From: Okeanomitos corallinicola TIOX110
Lineage (GTDB): Bacteria > Cyanobacteriota > Cyanobacteriia > Cyanobacteriales > Nostocaceae
Length of the DNA stretch: 64,000 bases
Assembly (NCBI RefSeq): GCF_038050375.1
Contig: NZ_CP150886.1
Location: forward strand, 4,319,318-4,383,317
Reading direction: 5' to 3'
Shown: one piece after another, positions 1-8,667 of the stretch
Numbering within the stretch: the first letter of the stretch is position 1
Layout: every line of letters begins with the position of its first letter
Notes under the pieces: model-generated
Seen by the model: only the letters and a program-made list of their open reading frames with translations
Told to the model about the DNA's origin: nothing
Databases searched by the model: none
Program-made: the position numbers and the translations under genes

Positions 1-207
1 CAATTTTTAGGGGTGCAAGCTTGTGTGAGTACCTACCATCAATTAAATTATTTATTTAGTTATCGTGCTGGACCGTTGGGACTTTCCGATACAGCACAAA
101 TGCAAAGATATTTATTTTTACCTTATTGGTTTTGGGGTGGTTTGATGGCTGTACTTTCTTTAGTGATCTTAGTACAGAGTTTGCGGGTTGCTTATCGTTC
201 GCAATGA
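1..207 (+). CDS. C-terminal end of a membrane protein (partial)
   Basis: The frame is open from the first base (Gln-Phe-Leu-Gly-Val...) and stops with TGA at 205-207, so this is probably the 3' end of a gene that starts outside the window; the GTG at 13 need not be a start. The last 68 or so residues contain one clear hydrophobic span (about 25 residues, Trp/Phe-Gly rich, then Leu/Val) ending in a short basic tail, typical of a final transmembrane helix with its C terminus in the cytoplasm. I do not recognise the family. No terminator hairpin is evident directly after the stop. Confidence 0.5.
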   Translation, partial: QFLGVQACVSTYHQLNYLFSYRAGPLGLSDTAQMQRYLFLPYWFWGGLMAVLSLVILVQSLRVAYRSQ

Positions 208-602
208 TTGAAGAAACGTAGTTTTCAACAGTCAGCAGTCAGAGGTAAACAAGTAGCGGAAAACCCGCACCAAAACCGCACCAAAACCGCACCAAAAATT
301 TATATTTTAAATGGTGCGTTACATTATTACTAATTAGAAAACATCCTTTTATTACCTGAATTATAAGTATTTCACCGGACAAGATATAAATTACTTGTTA
401 CCAAAAATTGCCTATAGAAAGTGATTATGATACCGATGCAAATACGAAAAAAATATATTACAACTGTTCATATAAAACATAAATACAGCGTTCAGTCTTA
501 TGAACAAAATAATTAATATTAATTTTGTCAAACCACAGTTTTTCAATATACCCAGTGTTTATAATCTTCCTTTCGTAGTGTAGTAACTGGGAGGATATTT
601 AT
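208..602. other. Intergenic stretch, 395 bp
   Basis: AT-rich spacer between two plus-strand genes. It holds three exact 11-bp repeats at 265-297 (listed separately) and the sequence GGTGCGTTAC near 311-320, a core found in repetitive hairpins elsewhere in the window (for example 27489-27500). No further ORF, tRNA or convincing operator was seen. The promoter of the gene at 603 presumably lies in the last 150 bp. Confidence 0.4.
265..297. repeat. 11-bp tandem repeat, three copies
   Basis: The unit CCGCACCAAAA is repeated exactly three times head to tail (265-275, 276-286, 287-297). The unit length differs from the 7-bp repeats that dominate the window. It lies in a non-coding spacer. Confidence 0.8.
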
Positions 603-1154
603 ATGATTGAAATTCTCGCCACACTATCTGCCGGAGCAGCGGCAGGACTAAGATTAGGTATACCCTTGTTGATTATTGGTTTACTACAAGGCGCAAACCT
701 ATGGTCTCAAGTGCCAGTTTTATCGCGTATTTCACCTTATGTTTTAGTTGGACTATTAACCAGTTGGTCACTATTTGAACTATTTGCTTCCAAAAGGCTA
801 CGTGGGCAAAGAATCATACAAATGATCCAGTTATTTTTATCTCCCATTGTAGGGGCTATTATGGGGTTAGCTGTAGCATCAGCCGCAGAATTACCAAGTT
901 GGATTATTGCCTGTGTTGGTGGTTTATTGGCTTTGGTACTACAACTTGTTCAGTTAGGTTGGTTTTATCGCTTGCGCGGTTTACCAATGTGGGCTGTATT
1001 CCTACAAGATAGTTTATGTGTAATTTTGGTACTTTTTGCTGTTGACGCTCCCCAACAAGGTGGACTAATTGCTTTAGTATTACTTTGGTTTGCCATTCAC
1101 AGTGCTAAACAATGGTATCAGTGGTACTGGGAAAATAGCCAACAGAGGGAGTAA
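603..1154 (+). CDS. Small integral membrane protein, DUF4126-like
   Basis: The 183-residue product is almost entirely hydrophobic, with about four to five predicted membrane spans and a short charged C terminus. The N-terminal Ala/Gly-rich segment (residues 8-20, LSAGAAAGLRLGIPLL) followed by repeated hydrophobic helices resembles the DUF4126 family of small bacterial membrane proteins; this is a similarity judged by eye. A good ribosome binding site, GGGAGG, lies 8-9 bases before the ATG, so the start is well supported. Function is unknown. A 7-bp tandem repeat and then the convergent hemH gene follow. Confidence 0.75.
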   Translation: MIEILATLSAGAAAGLRLGIPLLIIGLLQGANLWSQVPVLSRISPYVLVGLLTSWSLFELFASKRLRGQRIIQMIQLFLSPIVGAIMGLAVASAAELPSWIIACVGGLLALVLQLVQLGWFYRLRGLPMWAVFLQDSLCVILVLFAVDAPQQGGLIALVLLWFAIHSAKQWYQWYWENSQQRE

Positions 1155-1185
1155 GGTGATGGGGAGAATAAATTACTACCTGTAA

Positions 1186-1213
1186 CCTCTCACCTCTCAC
1201 CTCTCACCTCTCA
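1186..1213. repeat. STRR heptamer repeat (CCTCTCA)x4
   Basis: Four exact copies of CCTCTCA, plus a partial fifth, in the 63-bp spacer between two convergent genes. Short tandemly repeated repetitive 7-mers of this kind are a known feature of heterocystous cyanobacterial genomes. Confidence 0.85.
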
Positions 1214-1217
1214 CCTA

Positions 1218-2381
1218 CTATAAAAGCCCTATGGCGTGGAGTAAACCTCTGCCGGTCAGCATTTCGATCACTAAGGCGATAAAACCTAGCATAGCTATAC
1301 GGCCATTCCAGACTTCAGCGCTAGTTGTCATTCCCCATTCCCAACGTTCTTGGGGATACATTCTTACCCTTTTTTTCATCTGGGTAACTTGAGAGAGTTT
1401 CAAATCAGGTTTTTCTAAAGATTCAACTACTAAGTCTGCTAGGGCTTGAATAAATACCGGATGGGTGTTGGGTGCAGCAGCACGACGAAAGTTTTCAATT
1501 CCGGCTTCTTCGGCTATTTCCCGATATTCAATGTCAATTTCTTGCAGGGTTTCGATGTGTTCGGAAACAAAACTTATTGGCACAACTACCAAGTCTTTTA
1601 CACCTTTTGCACCTAGTTCTTTGAGAGCATCCTCAGTGTAAGGTTGCAACCATTCCACAGGCCCAACCCGACTTTGATAAGCTAAGGTGTGATCATTGGG
1701 ACGATTGAGGGTTTGCATAATTAATTGAGTACATTCCTCAATTTCCTGCTGATAGGGATCACCAGCTTCGATAACATAGCTTTTTGGGACACCGTGGGCG
1801 CTAAAAAAGATGTGTGCTTGATCTGGGTGAGGGAATTTATTTAGTTGCTCAATTATGAGTTCTGCCATTGCTTGCAGATAACCTGGTTGTTTGTACCAGG
1901 AAGGAATAACGGTGTATTCCAAAGGCTGAAGTTTGGGGGTTTCTTGCCACAGTTTTTCTAACAGTCGAAAACTAGAACCACTGGTACTAATAGAAAATTG
2001 GGGATAAAGTGGCAAAATTACCAACTTGTCAATTTTATCTTCTGCTAGTTGAGCGATCGCCTCTTCTGTGTAAGGATGCCAATAACGCATTCCTACATAG
2101 ATATCCGCTGCTTTCCCCATCTCTTCCAGTTTGGCTTTTAAAGCATCTCCCTGTTCTTCGGTAATGCGCCGTAGTGGAGAACCACCACCAATATGTTTAT
2201 AATTCTCCTGAGAAGTTTTTTCTCGCCGTGTGGCAATAAACCAAGCTAATGGTTTTTGCATCCAACGAAATGGTAGACGGATAATTTCAGGATCAGAAAA
2301 TAGGTTATATAAGAATGGACCCACATCTTCTAATTTGTCTGGTCCACCAAGATTGAGTAATAATACGCCTACACGACCCAT
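1218..2381 (-). CDS. hemH: Ferrochelatase with C-terminal CAB-like domain
   Basis: Ferrochelatase inserts Fe(II) into protoporphyrin IX, the last step of protoheme synthesis. The 387-residue length fits cyanobacterial and plastid type enzymes. Residues 1-320 form the chelatase domain, with the family start [11 protein letters not shown], the FSAHGVP segment near 192-198 carrying the conserved His, and the [16 protein letters not shown] stretch with the conserved Glu. A short linker leads to a C-terminal membrane helix with the Hlip/CAB chlorophyll-binding motif ([12 protein letters not shown], about 355-366), which in cyanobacteria anchors the enzyme in thylakoids and links it to chlorophyll proteins. 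The start ATG fits the family N terminus. It is transcribed alone, divergent from the methyltransferase at 2477. Confidence 0.97.
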   Translation of the reverse strand: MGRVGVLLLNLGGPDKLEDVGPFLYNLFSDPEIIRLPFRWMQKPLAWFIATRREKTSQENYKHIGGGSPLRRITEEQGDALKAKLEEMGKAADIYVGMRYWHPYTEEAIAQLAEDKIDKLVILPLYPQFSISTSGSSFRLLEKLWQETPKLQPLEYTVIPSWYKQPGYLQAMAELIIEQLNKFPHPDQAHIFFSAHGVPKSYVIEAGDPYQQEIEECTQLIMQTLNRPNDHTLAYQSRVGPVEWLQPYTEDALKELGAKGVKDLVVVPISFVSEHIETLQEIDIEYREIAEEAGIENFRRAAAPNTHPVFIQALADLVVESLEKPDLKLSQVTQMKKRVRMYPQERWEWGMTTSAEVWNGRIAMLGFIALVIEMLTGRGLLHAIGLL

Positions 2382-2476
2382 AGCAGTTACTTTCCCCCAA
2401 TCCTTACAATTTTTTTACTAATGTTAACAATATATCCTTAATTAAATATAAAGCTTAATGTCCAGGTAAAGATACA

Positions 2477-3100
2477 ATGGCAACAATTTTTAGAGATTTG
2501 AGTTACCGCTACCAGTGGTTATATGATGGTATTTCTCGTTTAGCTGCTGTAAGCGTCGGTGGTGAAGGACGTTTTCGCCAACTTGCTCTACAAGGTTTAA
2601 CACTAAATTCAGAGAGTAAAATTCTGGATTTATGTTGTGGTAGTGGTCAAACTACGGAATTTTTGGTGAAATTATCACACTATGTTACAGGATTGGATGC
2701 TTCGCCTTTATCTCTCAAAAGGGCGAAAAAAAATGTACCTAGTGCTAATTATGTGGAAGCTTTTGCGGAGGATATGCCGTTTGCAGATAATTCCTTTGAT
2801 ATAGTCCATACTAGCGCGGCTTTACATGAAATGCAGCCGCAACAATTACGAAAAATCATTGCAGAGGTTTATCGGGTGTTGAAACCTGGTGGTGTATTTA
2901 CGTTGGTAGATTTTCATCCTCCCACAAATCCGATTTTTTGGCCTGGTATTGCGGTGTTTTTCTGGTTGTTTGAAACGGAAACTGCTTGGGAGTTGTTGAA
3001 AACTGATTTACCTGGTTTGTTAAGGGAGTATGGTTTTGTGGTGGATACACCCAGTTTATATGCTGGTGGTAGTTTGCAGGTATTGAGGGGAAGTAAGTGA
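2477..3100 (+). CDS. Class I SAM-dependent methyltransferase (Methyltransf_11 type)
   Basis: The 207-residue protein has the Rossmann-fold SAM site: motif I ILDLCCGSGQTTEFL near residues 48-62, the acidic ribose-binding position in VTGLDASP, then AEDMPFADNSFDIVHT (motif II region) and the family loop VLKPGGVFTLVDFHPP. The C-terminal third is hydrophobic (FWPGIAVFFWLFE), as in some quinone and lipid methyltransferases, but I cannot name the substrate. It starts about 95 bp from the divergent hemH. The next gene downstream is convergent. Confidence 0.85.
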   Translation: MATIFRDLSYRYQWLYDGISRLAAVSVGGEGRFRQLALQGLTLNSESKILDLCCGSGQTTEFLVKLSHYVTGLDASPLSLKRAKKNVPSANYVEAFAEDMPFADNSFDIVHTSAALHEMQPQQLRKIIAEVYRVLKPGGVFTLVDFHPPTNPIFWPGIAVFFWLFETETAWELLKTDLPGLLREYGFVVDTPSLYAGGSLQVLRGSK

Positions 3101-3190
3101 GAAGGTGGGGTGATGGGGGGAAATATTTACAACCCCAATATAGGCCTTCAATTTAGTTTGATTTTTTTTACATCAATCTGGTGAATTTTT

Positions 3191-4147
3191 TCATATAAAT
3201 TGCCTAAGAAATTGGATGAAATAAGGAATATGATATTTGGCGTAATTGCTCTGTTCTGAATAAAATTGAGCTATTTGCAATAACAATTCATCTCTAAAAG
3301 ATTCTTCTGAGTTTGTCCAATCAATAGGTGGTTTAATTTGTTGCCAGTAATCCTCTTGAGTCGTTTTATTTTTAACTTTTTTAATCATTAATAAAGCTCT
3401 AATTAATTCATTCTTCCGGTTCTCATCTTGAGCATTTTCAAACTCTGCTTTCCAAGAATCATGTAATTTTTCTAAATCAGAACAATCTAAACCAGTACAA
3501 TAACTAATGCGATTAGATAATGCTGGTAATAGATTTTTTAATTCTTCACTATTAATCATAGCGTCTGCCATAGTAATATATATATCTTCTAAAACAATTG
3601 GTTGACCATTATACATAGGAATATTGATATGATTATGAAATGTATCTTGTAGTTCTGGGATGATAAAATATGCTTCTTTATGAATTAACCCTGTTACCCA
3701 AATACGATGATTATTGACATTTTCTTCATTTACTTGACCTTGCTGATAAAGATTAGAAAATATTTCTTCTGTGTTAGAAAACAGATAATTCTCAATATTC
3801 TGTGACTGTAAATCTAAATCAACAATAGCAAATAACTTATCAGGAGTTAAATATGAATTTTTACTATCTTCTTCATTTAATTCTAAAAGTTTAAAATAAG
3901 TATCTATAACTCCTGTCCGACCTTTACAGTTAAAAAATACTGGTATACCCTGACTCCAACTTCTAGGAACGCATTTTCTGTAAAAATTGGCATCTGGCAT
4001 TCTTTCCATCTTCCCATAATTTACCACTGTTTTATTATCTAAAATACTACCTTGACCTTCACAAAGCACAACGATTTTATTAAAAATTCTCCTGTCTGTG
4101 AGGATTTTATTACAGTGTTTTACAAGTATTTCTTGATAACTATTCAT
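3191..4147 (-). CDS. TOPRIM-like (DUF4435/AriB-like) putative nuclease partner
   Basis: The 318-residue protein is the second gene of a two-gene unit, starting 26 bp after the ATPase gene ends. Two features suggest a TOPRIM fold: a hydrophobic strand ending in an acidic residue (KIVVLCEGQGS, Glu30) and a later strand with DxD (FAIVDLDLQ, Asp110 and Asp112). These are the metal-binding positions of TOPRIM/OLD nucleases. Small TOPRIM-like proteins of about 300 residues beside an SMC-type ATPase occur in anti-phage systems, notably AriB (DUF4435) in PARIS. The residues are seen; the defence role is inferred. No membrane segment or signal peptide is present. Codon use is strikingly AT-rich compared with hemH and dapL on either side. 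Confidence 0.7.
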   Translation of the reverse strand: MNSYQEILVKHCNKILTDRRIFNKIVVLCEGQGSILDNKTVVNYGKMERMPDANFYRKCVPRSWSQGIPVFFNCKGRTGVIDTYFKLLELNEEDSKNSYLTPDKLFAIVDLDLQSQNIENYLFSNTEEIFSNLYQQGQVNEENVNNHRIWVTGLIHKEAYFIIPELQDTFHNHINIPMYNGQPIVLEDIYITMADAMINSEELKNLLPALSNRISYCTGLDCSDLEKLHDSWKAEFENAQDENRKNELIRALLMIKKVKNKTTQEDYWQQIKPPIDWTNSEESFRDELLLQIAQFYSEQSNYAKYHIPYFIQFLRQFI

Positions 4148-4173
4148 AGATCAACCTGAGCAAATCTGATATA

Positions 4174-5625
4174 TTATTGATTATTTGATTTAATTAGTTT
4201 TGGTTCAAGTTCTCTAACATGAGCAGGTGTAAGAGCTTGACATAATTCATAAGAATGAGTTGCTAGAATATATTGATTATTAGGAGACCATTGTTCTAAA
4301 TCTGCTATTATTTGATACTGCCAATCTGGATGTAATGCAATTTCAATTTCATCCATTAAAACAATAGCATCTTCGATTTTATTATATTTTATCCACATAT
4401 AAATACTTAATCTTTTCAATTCACCATGACTTAAATCTTCGGGATAAATTTCTATACTACTATCACCTTTATCTAGTTTAAATTTTACCTTAGAAAAGTC
4501 TTTGGCAATAGTGACTTTCTTATTAACTAAAATTAAATTTAGCTCATTTAATAAGTTTTTGTATCTATTACCATAATGACCTTCCGTATCAATAGCATCT
4601 CTAAAATCTTCATCTCTAGCGGTTGTAAATGCTTTAATTAATAAATCTACTGGAAAAAAATCATAAGTGAAAAGTCCTGGTAATTTAGATTTAGAATTTT
4701 GTAAATCTAAATCGTAATCTCTATGACTATTTTGTTCAAATAATAATCTTCTTGATGTTTGAGAAGTAAATAAAAATACTTGACTAATAGGAGCAGCTAA
4801 AAATATTTTTTGCTCAAGTTTCCTTAACCATTGCTTTGCTTGTTTTATATCTAAGTTATTATTTATTTGACAAAGTAAAACTTCATCTTCATCTTTACTT
4901 AAACCTGAAGAATAATTACAGATATATAACAAATTTTTATCAGATAAAAGACCAGATAGTTTTTGAATTACAACTTTTAATTTCGCTATATTTTTATAAA
5001 ATTCATCAAGGTTAATTTTATATATTTCTAGTATATTTTCCAATCTTTGTTTCAATTCTTCAATAGTTGAGAATTTTCTTGGCTTAATAATATCAGCACT
5101 AATTAAATCACTCATAACTTCCATTAGTCGCTTATCCTTAATGGAATCACTGGCAATTTTTTGGTCAATTTCTAGTTTGTTAATTGCTTTTTCGATTTGT
5201 TCTATATCTTGTTCTGTTTTGTATATTTTATTTATAATATTTTCTATTTCCTGAAAATTAGATAATCCCAAATCATCATTATCTTTATAGCCGTTATCTT
5301 GCTGTTTTTCAATATAATTATTTTTACAAACTAAAAATCTGAGTTCAACTTCCTTCTCATCATCCCAGATATTTATAGTTGCTAATTCTCTTTCACTACT
5401 ATCATCATTAACAACAAAACCTTGAAGTAAGTTTTTGATAAAAACCTTTCTTTCTGGATTTGTACAGCAATGTAATAAAATAAAAATCAATTGTAAAAGT
5501 GTACTTTTGCCGCCGCCATTTTGACTTCCTAAAGGAAAAATATTAGGTGAGAAATTTTTATCAAACTGAATATCAACATCTTTTAAAATTCGGAAATCTG
5601 GTACTCTAATTCTTAGTAACTTCAT
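4174..5625 (-). CDS. SMC/ABC-type AAA ATPase (AriA/OLD-like), putative defence ATPase
   Basis: The 483-residue protein is a complete ABC-type head: Walker A SQNGGGKST (33-41, Lys39; the usual first Gly is Ser), a coiled-coil-rich insert at about 120-235, signature LSHGE at 398-402, Walker B IVLMDE (Asp425, Glu426), the ALHPDWQ stretch typical of RecF/OLD-like ATPases, and the His switch in ILATHS (His457). Such ATPases sense or bind nucleic acid or protein and control a partner nuclease. Here the partner follows after 26 bp, so the two are probably co-transcribed. Length and order fit AriA of PARIS, but two-gene OLD or other ATPase-TOPRIM systems remain possible. It is very AT-rich, suggesting acquisition. 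Confidence 0.85.
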   Translation of the reverse strand: MKLLRIRVPDFRILKDVDIQFDKNFSPNIFPLGSQNGGGKSTLLQLIFILLHCCTNPERKVFIKNLLQGFVVNDDSSERELATINIWDDEKEVELRFLVCKNNYIEKQQDNGYKDNDDLGLSNFQEIENIINKIYKTEQDIEQIEKAINKLEIDQKIASDSIKDKRLMEVMSDLISADIIKPRKFSTIEELKQRLENILEIYKINLDEFYKNIAKLKVVIQKLSGLLSDKNLLYICNYSSGLSKDEDEVLLCQINNNLDIKQAKQWLRKLEQKIFLAAPISQVFLFTSQTSRRLLFEQNSHRDYDLDLQNSKSKLPGLFTYDFFPVDLLIKAFTTARDEDFRDAIDTEGHYGNRYKNLLNELNLILVNKKVTIAKDFSKVKFKLDKGDSSIEIYPEDLSHGELKRLSIYMWIKYNKIEDAIVLMDEIEIALHPDWQYQIIADLEQWSPNNQYILATHSYELCQALTPAHVRELEPKLIKSNNQ

Positions 5626-5712
5626 TTGAGTTTACTTCCTTGATAAAGATTACATCTTAGAATTACTTTATTAATAGCGAATTGTTGCTAATTTCTAGCA
5701 TACCTTATGAAA

Positions 5713-5729
5713 GGTGGGCATTGCCCACC
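5713..5729 (-). terminator. Perfect hairpin downstream of dapL, terminator or REP unit
   Basis: GGTGGGCA and TGCCCACC form a perfect 8-bp stem with a one-base spacer, 29 bp past the dapL stop on the minus strand, followed there by a short T run (CTTTCAT). The same GC-rich palindrome type is often dispersed in cyanobacterial genomes, so it may be a repeat used as a terminator. A true rho-independent terminator would need a longer loop and U tract, hence moderate confidence. Confidence 0.45.
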
Positions 5730-5757
5730 ATCAGATTTTAAAGGTTTTTACAACCTA

Positions 5758-6993
5758 CTAAACCTTAAATTTCTCAGTGATCCGTTTCATTGCTTCTTCC
5801 ACATTTTCCCGACTGTTAAATGCAGAAATACGGAAATAACCCTCACCCGCAGCACCAAAACCAGAACCAGGTGTTCCCACAACATTCACAGTTTGCAGCA
5901 ACTTATCGAAAAATTCCCAACTGCTTAAACCATGAGGTGTTTTCACCCATACGTAAGGTGCATTAACTCCACCATAAACCTGTAAACCGGCATTGCTGAG
6001 TTGTTCACGGATAATTTTGGCGTTTTCTAAGTAGAAACTGACTAAAGCTTTGGTTTGTGCTTTTCCTTCTTCGGAATAAACCGCTTCCGCACCTTTTTGG
6101 ACAATGTAGGAAACACCGTTAAATTTGGTAGACTGACGACGATTCCATAATTTCCACAATTCTACATCAGTACCATCTGCGGCTTTTGCGGTCAGGTTTT
6201 TGGGAACGACGGTTAACGCGCAACGTGTACCGGTGAAACCCGCATTTTTGGAGAAGGAACGAAACTCGATCGCACAGTCTCTAGCACCTTCAATTTCATA
6301 GATAGAACGAGGTAAGCTGGGATCTGTAATAAATGCTTCGTAAGCAGCATCAAAGAAAATAATTGAACCGTTAGCTTTTGCGTAGTTTACCCACTCTTGT
6401 AAATGTTCTTCGGTTGCGGTTGCACCGGTGGGGTTGTTGGGGAAGCAGAGATAAATTAAATCTACTTTTTCTTTAGGTATTTCTGCGGTAAAGTTGTTTT
6501 CAGCAGTGACAGGGAGATAAACTAAACCACCATATTCGCCTTTTTCGTTAGCATCTCCGGTGTTACCCGCCATAACGTTAGTATCAACGTAAACCGGGTA
6601 TACAGGGTCAGTAACCGCAATTTTGTTATTTTTACCAAAAATCTCTAAAATGTTGCCTGTATCGCACTTAGAACCATCGGAAATAAAGATTTCATCGGCT
6701 TCTATTTTTGCGCCTCTGGCTTGGAAATCTTGAGTGGCGATTTTTTCCCTTAACCAAGCATAACCTTGTTCTGGGCCATATCCTTTAAAAGATGAGCGAT
6801 CGCCCATATCTTCTACTGCCTTAATCATCGCAGTCCGGCAAGCTTCTGGCAAGGGTTCGGTAACATCACCAATACCCAATTTAATGATTTTCGCATCGGG
6901 GTTAGCTTCTACAAAAGCGTTTACCCTTCTGGCAATTTCGGGGAATAAATAACCAGCTTTGAGTTTGAGATAGTTGTCGTTAACAGTAGCCAT
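5758..6993 (-). CDS. dapL: LL-diaminopimelate aminotransferase
   Basis: PLP-dependent fold type I enzyme that converts tetrahydrodipicolinate directly to LL-diaminopimelate for lysine and peptidoglycan synthesis, the route used by cyanobacteria and plants. The 411-residue product from ATG 6993 starts [20 protein letters not shown], the canonical N terminus. An in-frame ATG 54 bp upstream (7047) would add 18 residues not expected for the family, so the shorter start is chosen. Landmarks are [12 protein letters not shown], the PLP-anchoring [18 protein letters not shown] and the Schiff-base lysine in [14 protein letters not shown]. It is transcribed alone, between the AT-rich ATPase unit and an unknown gene. 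Confidence 0.96.
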   Translation of the reverse strand: MATVNDNYLKLKAGYLFPEIARRVNAFVEANPDAKIIKLGIGDVTEPLPEACRTAMIKAVEDMGDRSSFKGYGPEQGYAWLREKIATQDFQARGAKIEADEIFISDGSKCDTGNILEIFGKNNKIAVTDPVYPVYVDTNVMAGNTGDANEKGEYGGLVYLPVTAENNFTAEIPKEKVDLIYLCFPNNPTGATATEEHLQEWVNYAKANGSIIFFDAAYEAFITDPSLPRSIYEIEGARDCAIEFRSFSKNAGFTGTRCALTVVPKNLTAKAADGTDVELWKLWNRRQSTKFNGVSYIVQKGAEAVYSEEGKAQTKALVSFYLENAKIIREQLSNAGLQVYGGVNAPYVWVKTPHGLSSWEFFDKLLQTVNVVGTPGSGFGAAGEGYFRISAFNSRENVEEAMKRITEKFKV

Positions 6994-7119
6994 CTGAGAT
7001 TTTGAAGAAACGCACTCAAATAGCTTACTGTAATTAGACAATCTCAATTTGACTTTTAATGATGTAGGGGTGGAGACTCCCCACAGCCAGAAGCCAGGGG
7101 GAGTGTCAATATAAATGGA

Positions 7120-8007
7120 TTATATTTCGGCGATAGCTCGTTCTATGAGTCGTTTCGCTAAAGTTTGAGTGCCAGTGTGTTCATAGTAATTGGTGGAAAC
7201 ATCTATAAATGCGGCTACATAGTCTAATTTGTCATCGGTAAATTCCAGAAACCCGCTCAAATGATTCAGGACTTTTTCAGCAGTTAAAGCATTAGCAGCA
7301 ATCATGCCATTCATCCAACCTTTAACACCATCCAAGCTATTGCCAATAAAGTCAAGTTTTCCACCTGTATTATCACCAGGAATTGCATCTTGCATGGTTC
7401 TAAAAGTGGAATTTCCCTCTAATTCTCCAGGATTCATATTACTGATCATGGATAGAGATTTTTCGATAAAATCGGGGCCGAGGGGAATTAAACCATCAAC
7501 AGAAATTAATGCTGCCATGCGAATGATTGATTCTCCGCTGTATTCACCCAAAGCACTGACAAAATCCCCAATACTATCACCAGGAATACCATTAATTTGA
7601 CAAAAAGCCACTAATTCAGCTACTACTTTTAAGCTTAAATCAATGGTTTGAGCTTTATCGGGTTTGGGAGTGAGATTATTTAAGAAACCTAACAGGGGGA
7701 TAGTGTCACCAACTTTATTAGCTAAAGCTGCTGCACCTAAAGCATAATCTGCACTATCAACAGTTTGATATAACCATAAGGCGGTTTGATAACCTTGGGA
7801 TTTATCATTAAAAAGGTAAATTGCCCGTTCCCCAATTTGCTGAATTAAATCTTCATCATCTTCACCAGTGACAGTTTTAATAGTATTGACAAAACCAACT
7901 GTATTTTGCCATTCACCGGGAACGATAAAATCTAAGGCGTTTAACATAGACACTGTTAAACCGCTGGTTGGTAGTTCATCAACTAACTCAAAAATGGGTT
8001 TACTCAT
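7120..8007 (-). CDS. Conserved-looking hypothetical protein, 295 aa
   Basis: I do not recognise this family. The product is acidic and soluble-looking, rich in Asn/Asp-Gly turns and amphipathic helices, with no signal peptide or clear membrane span. Ala/Leu-rich helical segments (about 70-150) alternate with Asp/Gly/Asn loops (for example GDNTGGKLD near 212-220). A clear ribosome binding site (GGAGAG, 7 bases before ATG) supports the start. The gene precedes the lipoprotein gene at 8055 in the same direction by coordinate, but that gene is transcribed first; spacing of about 47 bp suggests possible co-transcription. Codon use matches its neighbours, so it is likely a real resident gene. Confidence 0.7.
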   Translation of the reverse strand: MSKPIFELVDELPTSGLTVSMLNALDFIVPGEWQNTVGFVNTIKTVTGEDDEDLIQQIGERAIYLFNDKSQGYQTALWLYQTVDSADYALGAAALANKVGDTIPLLGFLNNLTPKPDKAQTIDLSLKVVAELVAFCQINGIPGDSIGDFVSALGEYSGESIIRMAALISVDGLIPLGPDFIEKSLSMISNMNPGELEGNSTFRTMQDAIPGDNTGGKLDFIGNSLDGVKGWMNGMIAANALTAEKVLNHLSGFLEFTDDKLDYVAAFIDVSTNYYEHTGTQTLAKRLIERAIAEI

Positions 8008-8054
8008 AAAATTCTCTCCATCAATATTTTGTTACTTGCAGTTTAAAGTGCCAA

Positions 8055-8564
8055 TTACTTCAACTTTTCTAAACCATCAAGATCAAACTTTTCAATCCAA
8101 TCTTCGCGATCGCTGGCGTTAAATAAAGGATCTTTAGAAATCACCTTCACTTGATATTTACCCACCAAAATAGAAGTTTGGGTTTTACCTAGTTCTACCG
8201 CTGGATAACCATCAATTTCCTTGGTGCTGTTAGAATACTTAGAAGCTACTGTTGGGGTGCTAGTTGTATCGGAAATAGCCAACTGAGCCACAACTTTACC
8301 GTCTTTTTTTAAATTAGCTTCTGAGAAGCCTTTTTTCTCTTGGGTGTAAACTCGATCATAACCATCATCTCCCTCTGGAAAGAACTTGTTTAATTTACTA
8401 CCCTGTGTAGCATTTTTAGCAACGGCCTGACCTGTTTTTTGCTTTGTGCTTTCCTGTTGTACTTGATCAAAACGACTAGGTGGTTTTGTCGCACAAGCAG
8501 TGGTCAGTAATAAAATACACAGTAATAAACTCGCTAAAACTCTACGTCCACGAAATAAAATCAC
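8055..8564 (-). CDS. Putative lipoprotein
   Basis: The chosen start is GTG at 8564, which has AAGGAG ten bases upstream and gives a textbook lipoprotein signal: basic RGRR, a Leu-rich core and the lipobox LTTAC with Cys about 25 residues in. A longer frame back to ATG 8675 would place 37 polar residues before the signal and is rejected. The mature part is polar, Lys/Ser/Thr-rich at first, then a compact domain (about residues 60-169) containing the KEIDGYPAVELGKTQTSILV stretch. The family is unknown to me; it probably sits on the periplasmic face of a membrane. The stop lies 47 bp before the next minus-strand gene. Confidence 0.75.
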   Translation of the reverse strand: MILFRGRRVLASLLLCILLLTTACATKPPSRFDQVQQESTKQKTGQAVAKNATQGSKLNKFFPEGDDGYDRVYTQEKKGFSEANLKKDGKVVAQLAISDTTSTPTVASKYSNSTKEIDGYPAVELGKTQTSILVGKYQVKVISKDPLFNASDREDWIEKFDLDGLEKLK

Positions 8565-8667
8565 TTCTTTTTTCTCCTTCAATACTTGAGACTTGAGTCT
8601 TTCAACTGGAAAATTTACCTTTTGATCATGATTGGTATTAAGAGTTACTAACTTTTTAGTAAATGTA

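Noticed and set aside
6994-7047. Extended N terminus of dapL from ATG 7047
   Set aside because: The added 18 residues are not part of the conserved DapL N terminus, which begins MATVNDNY at 6993.
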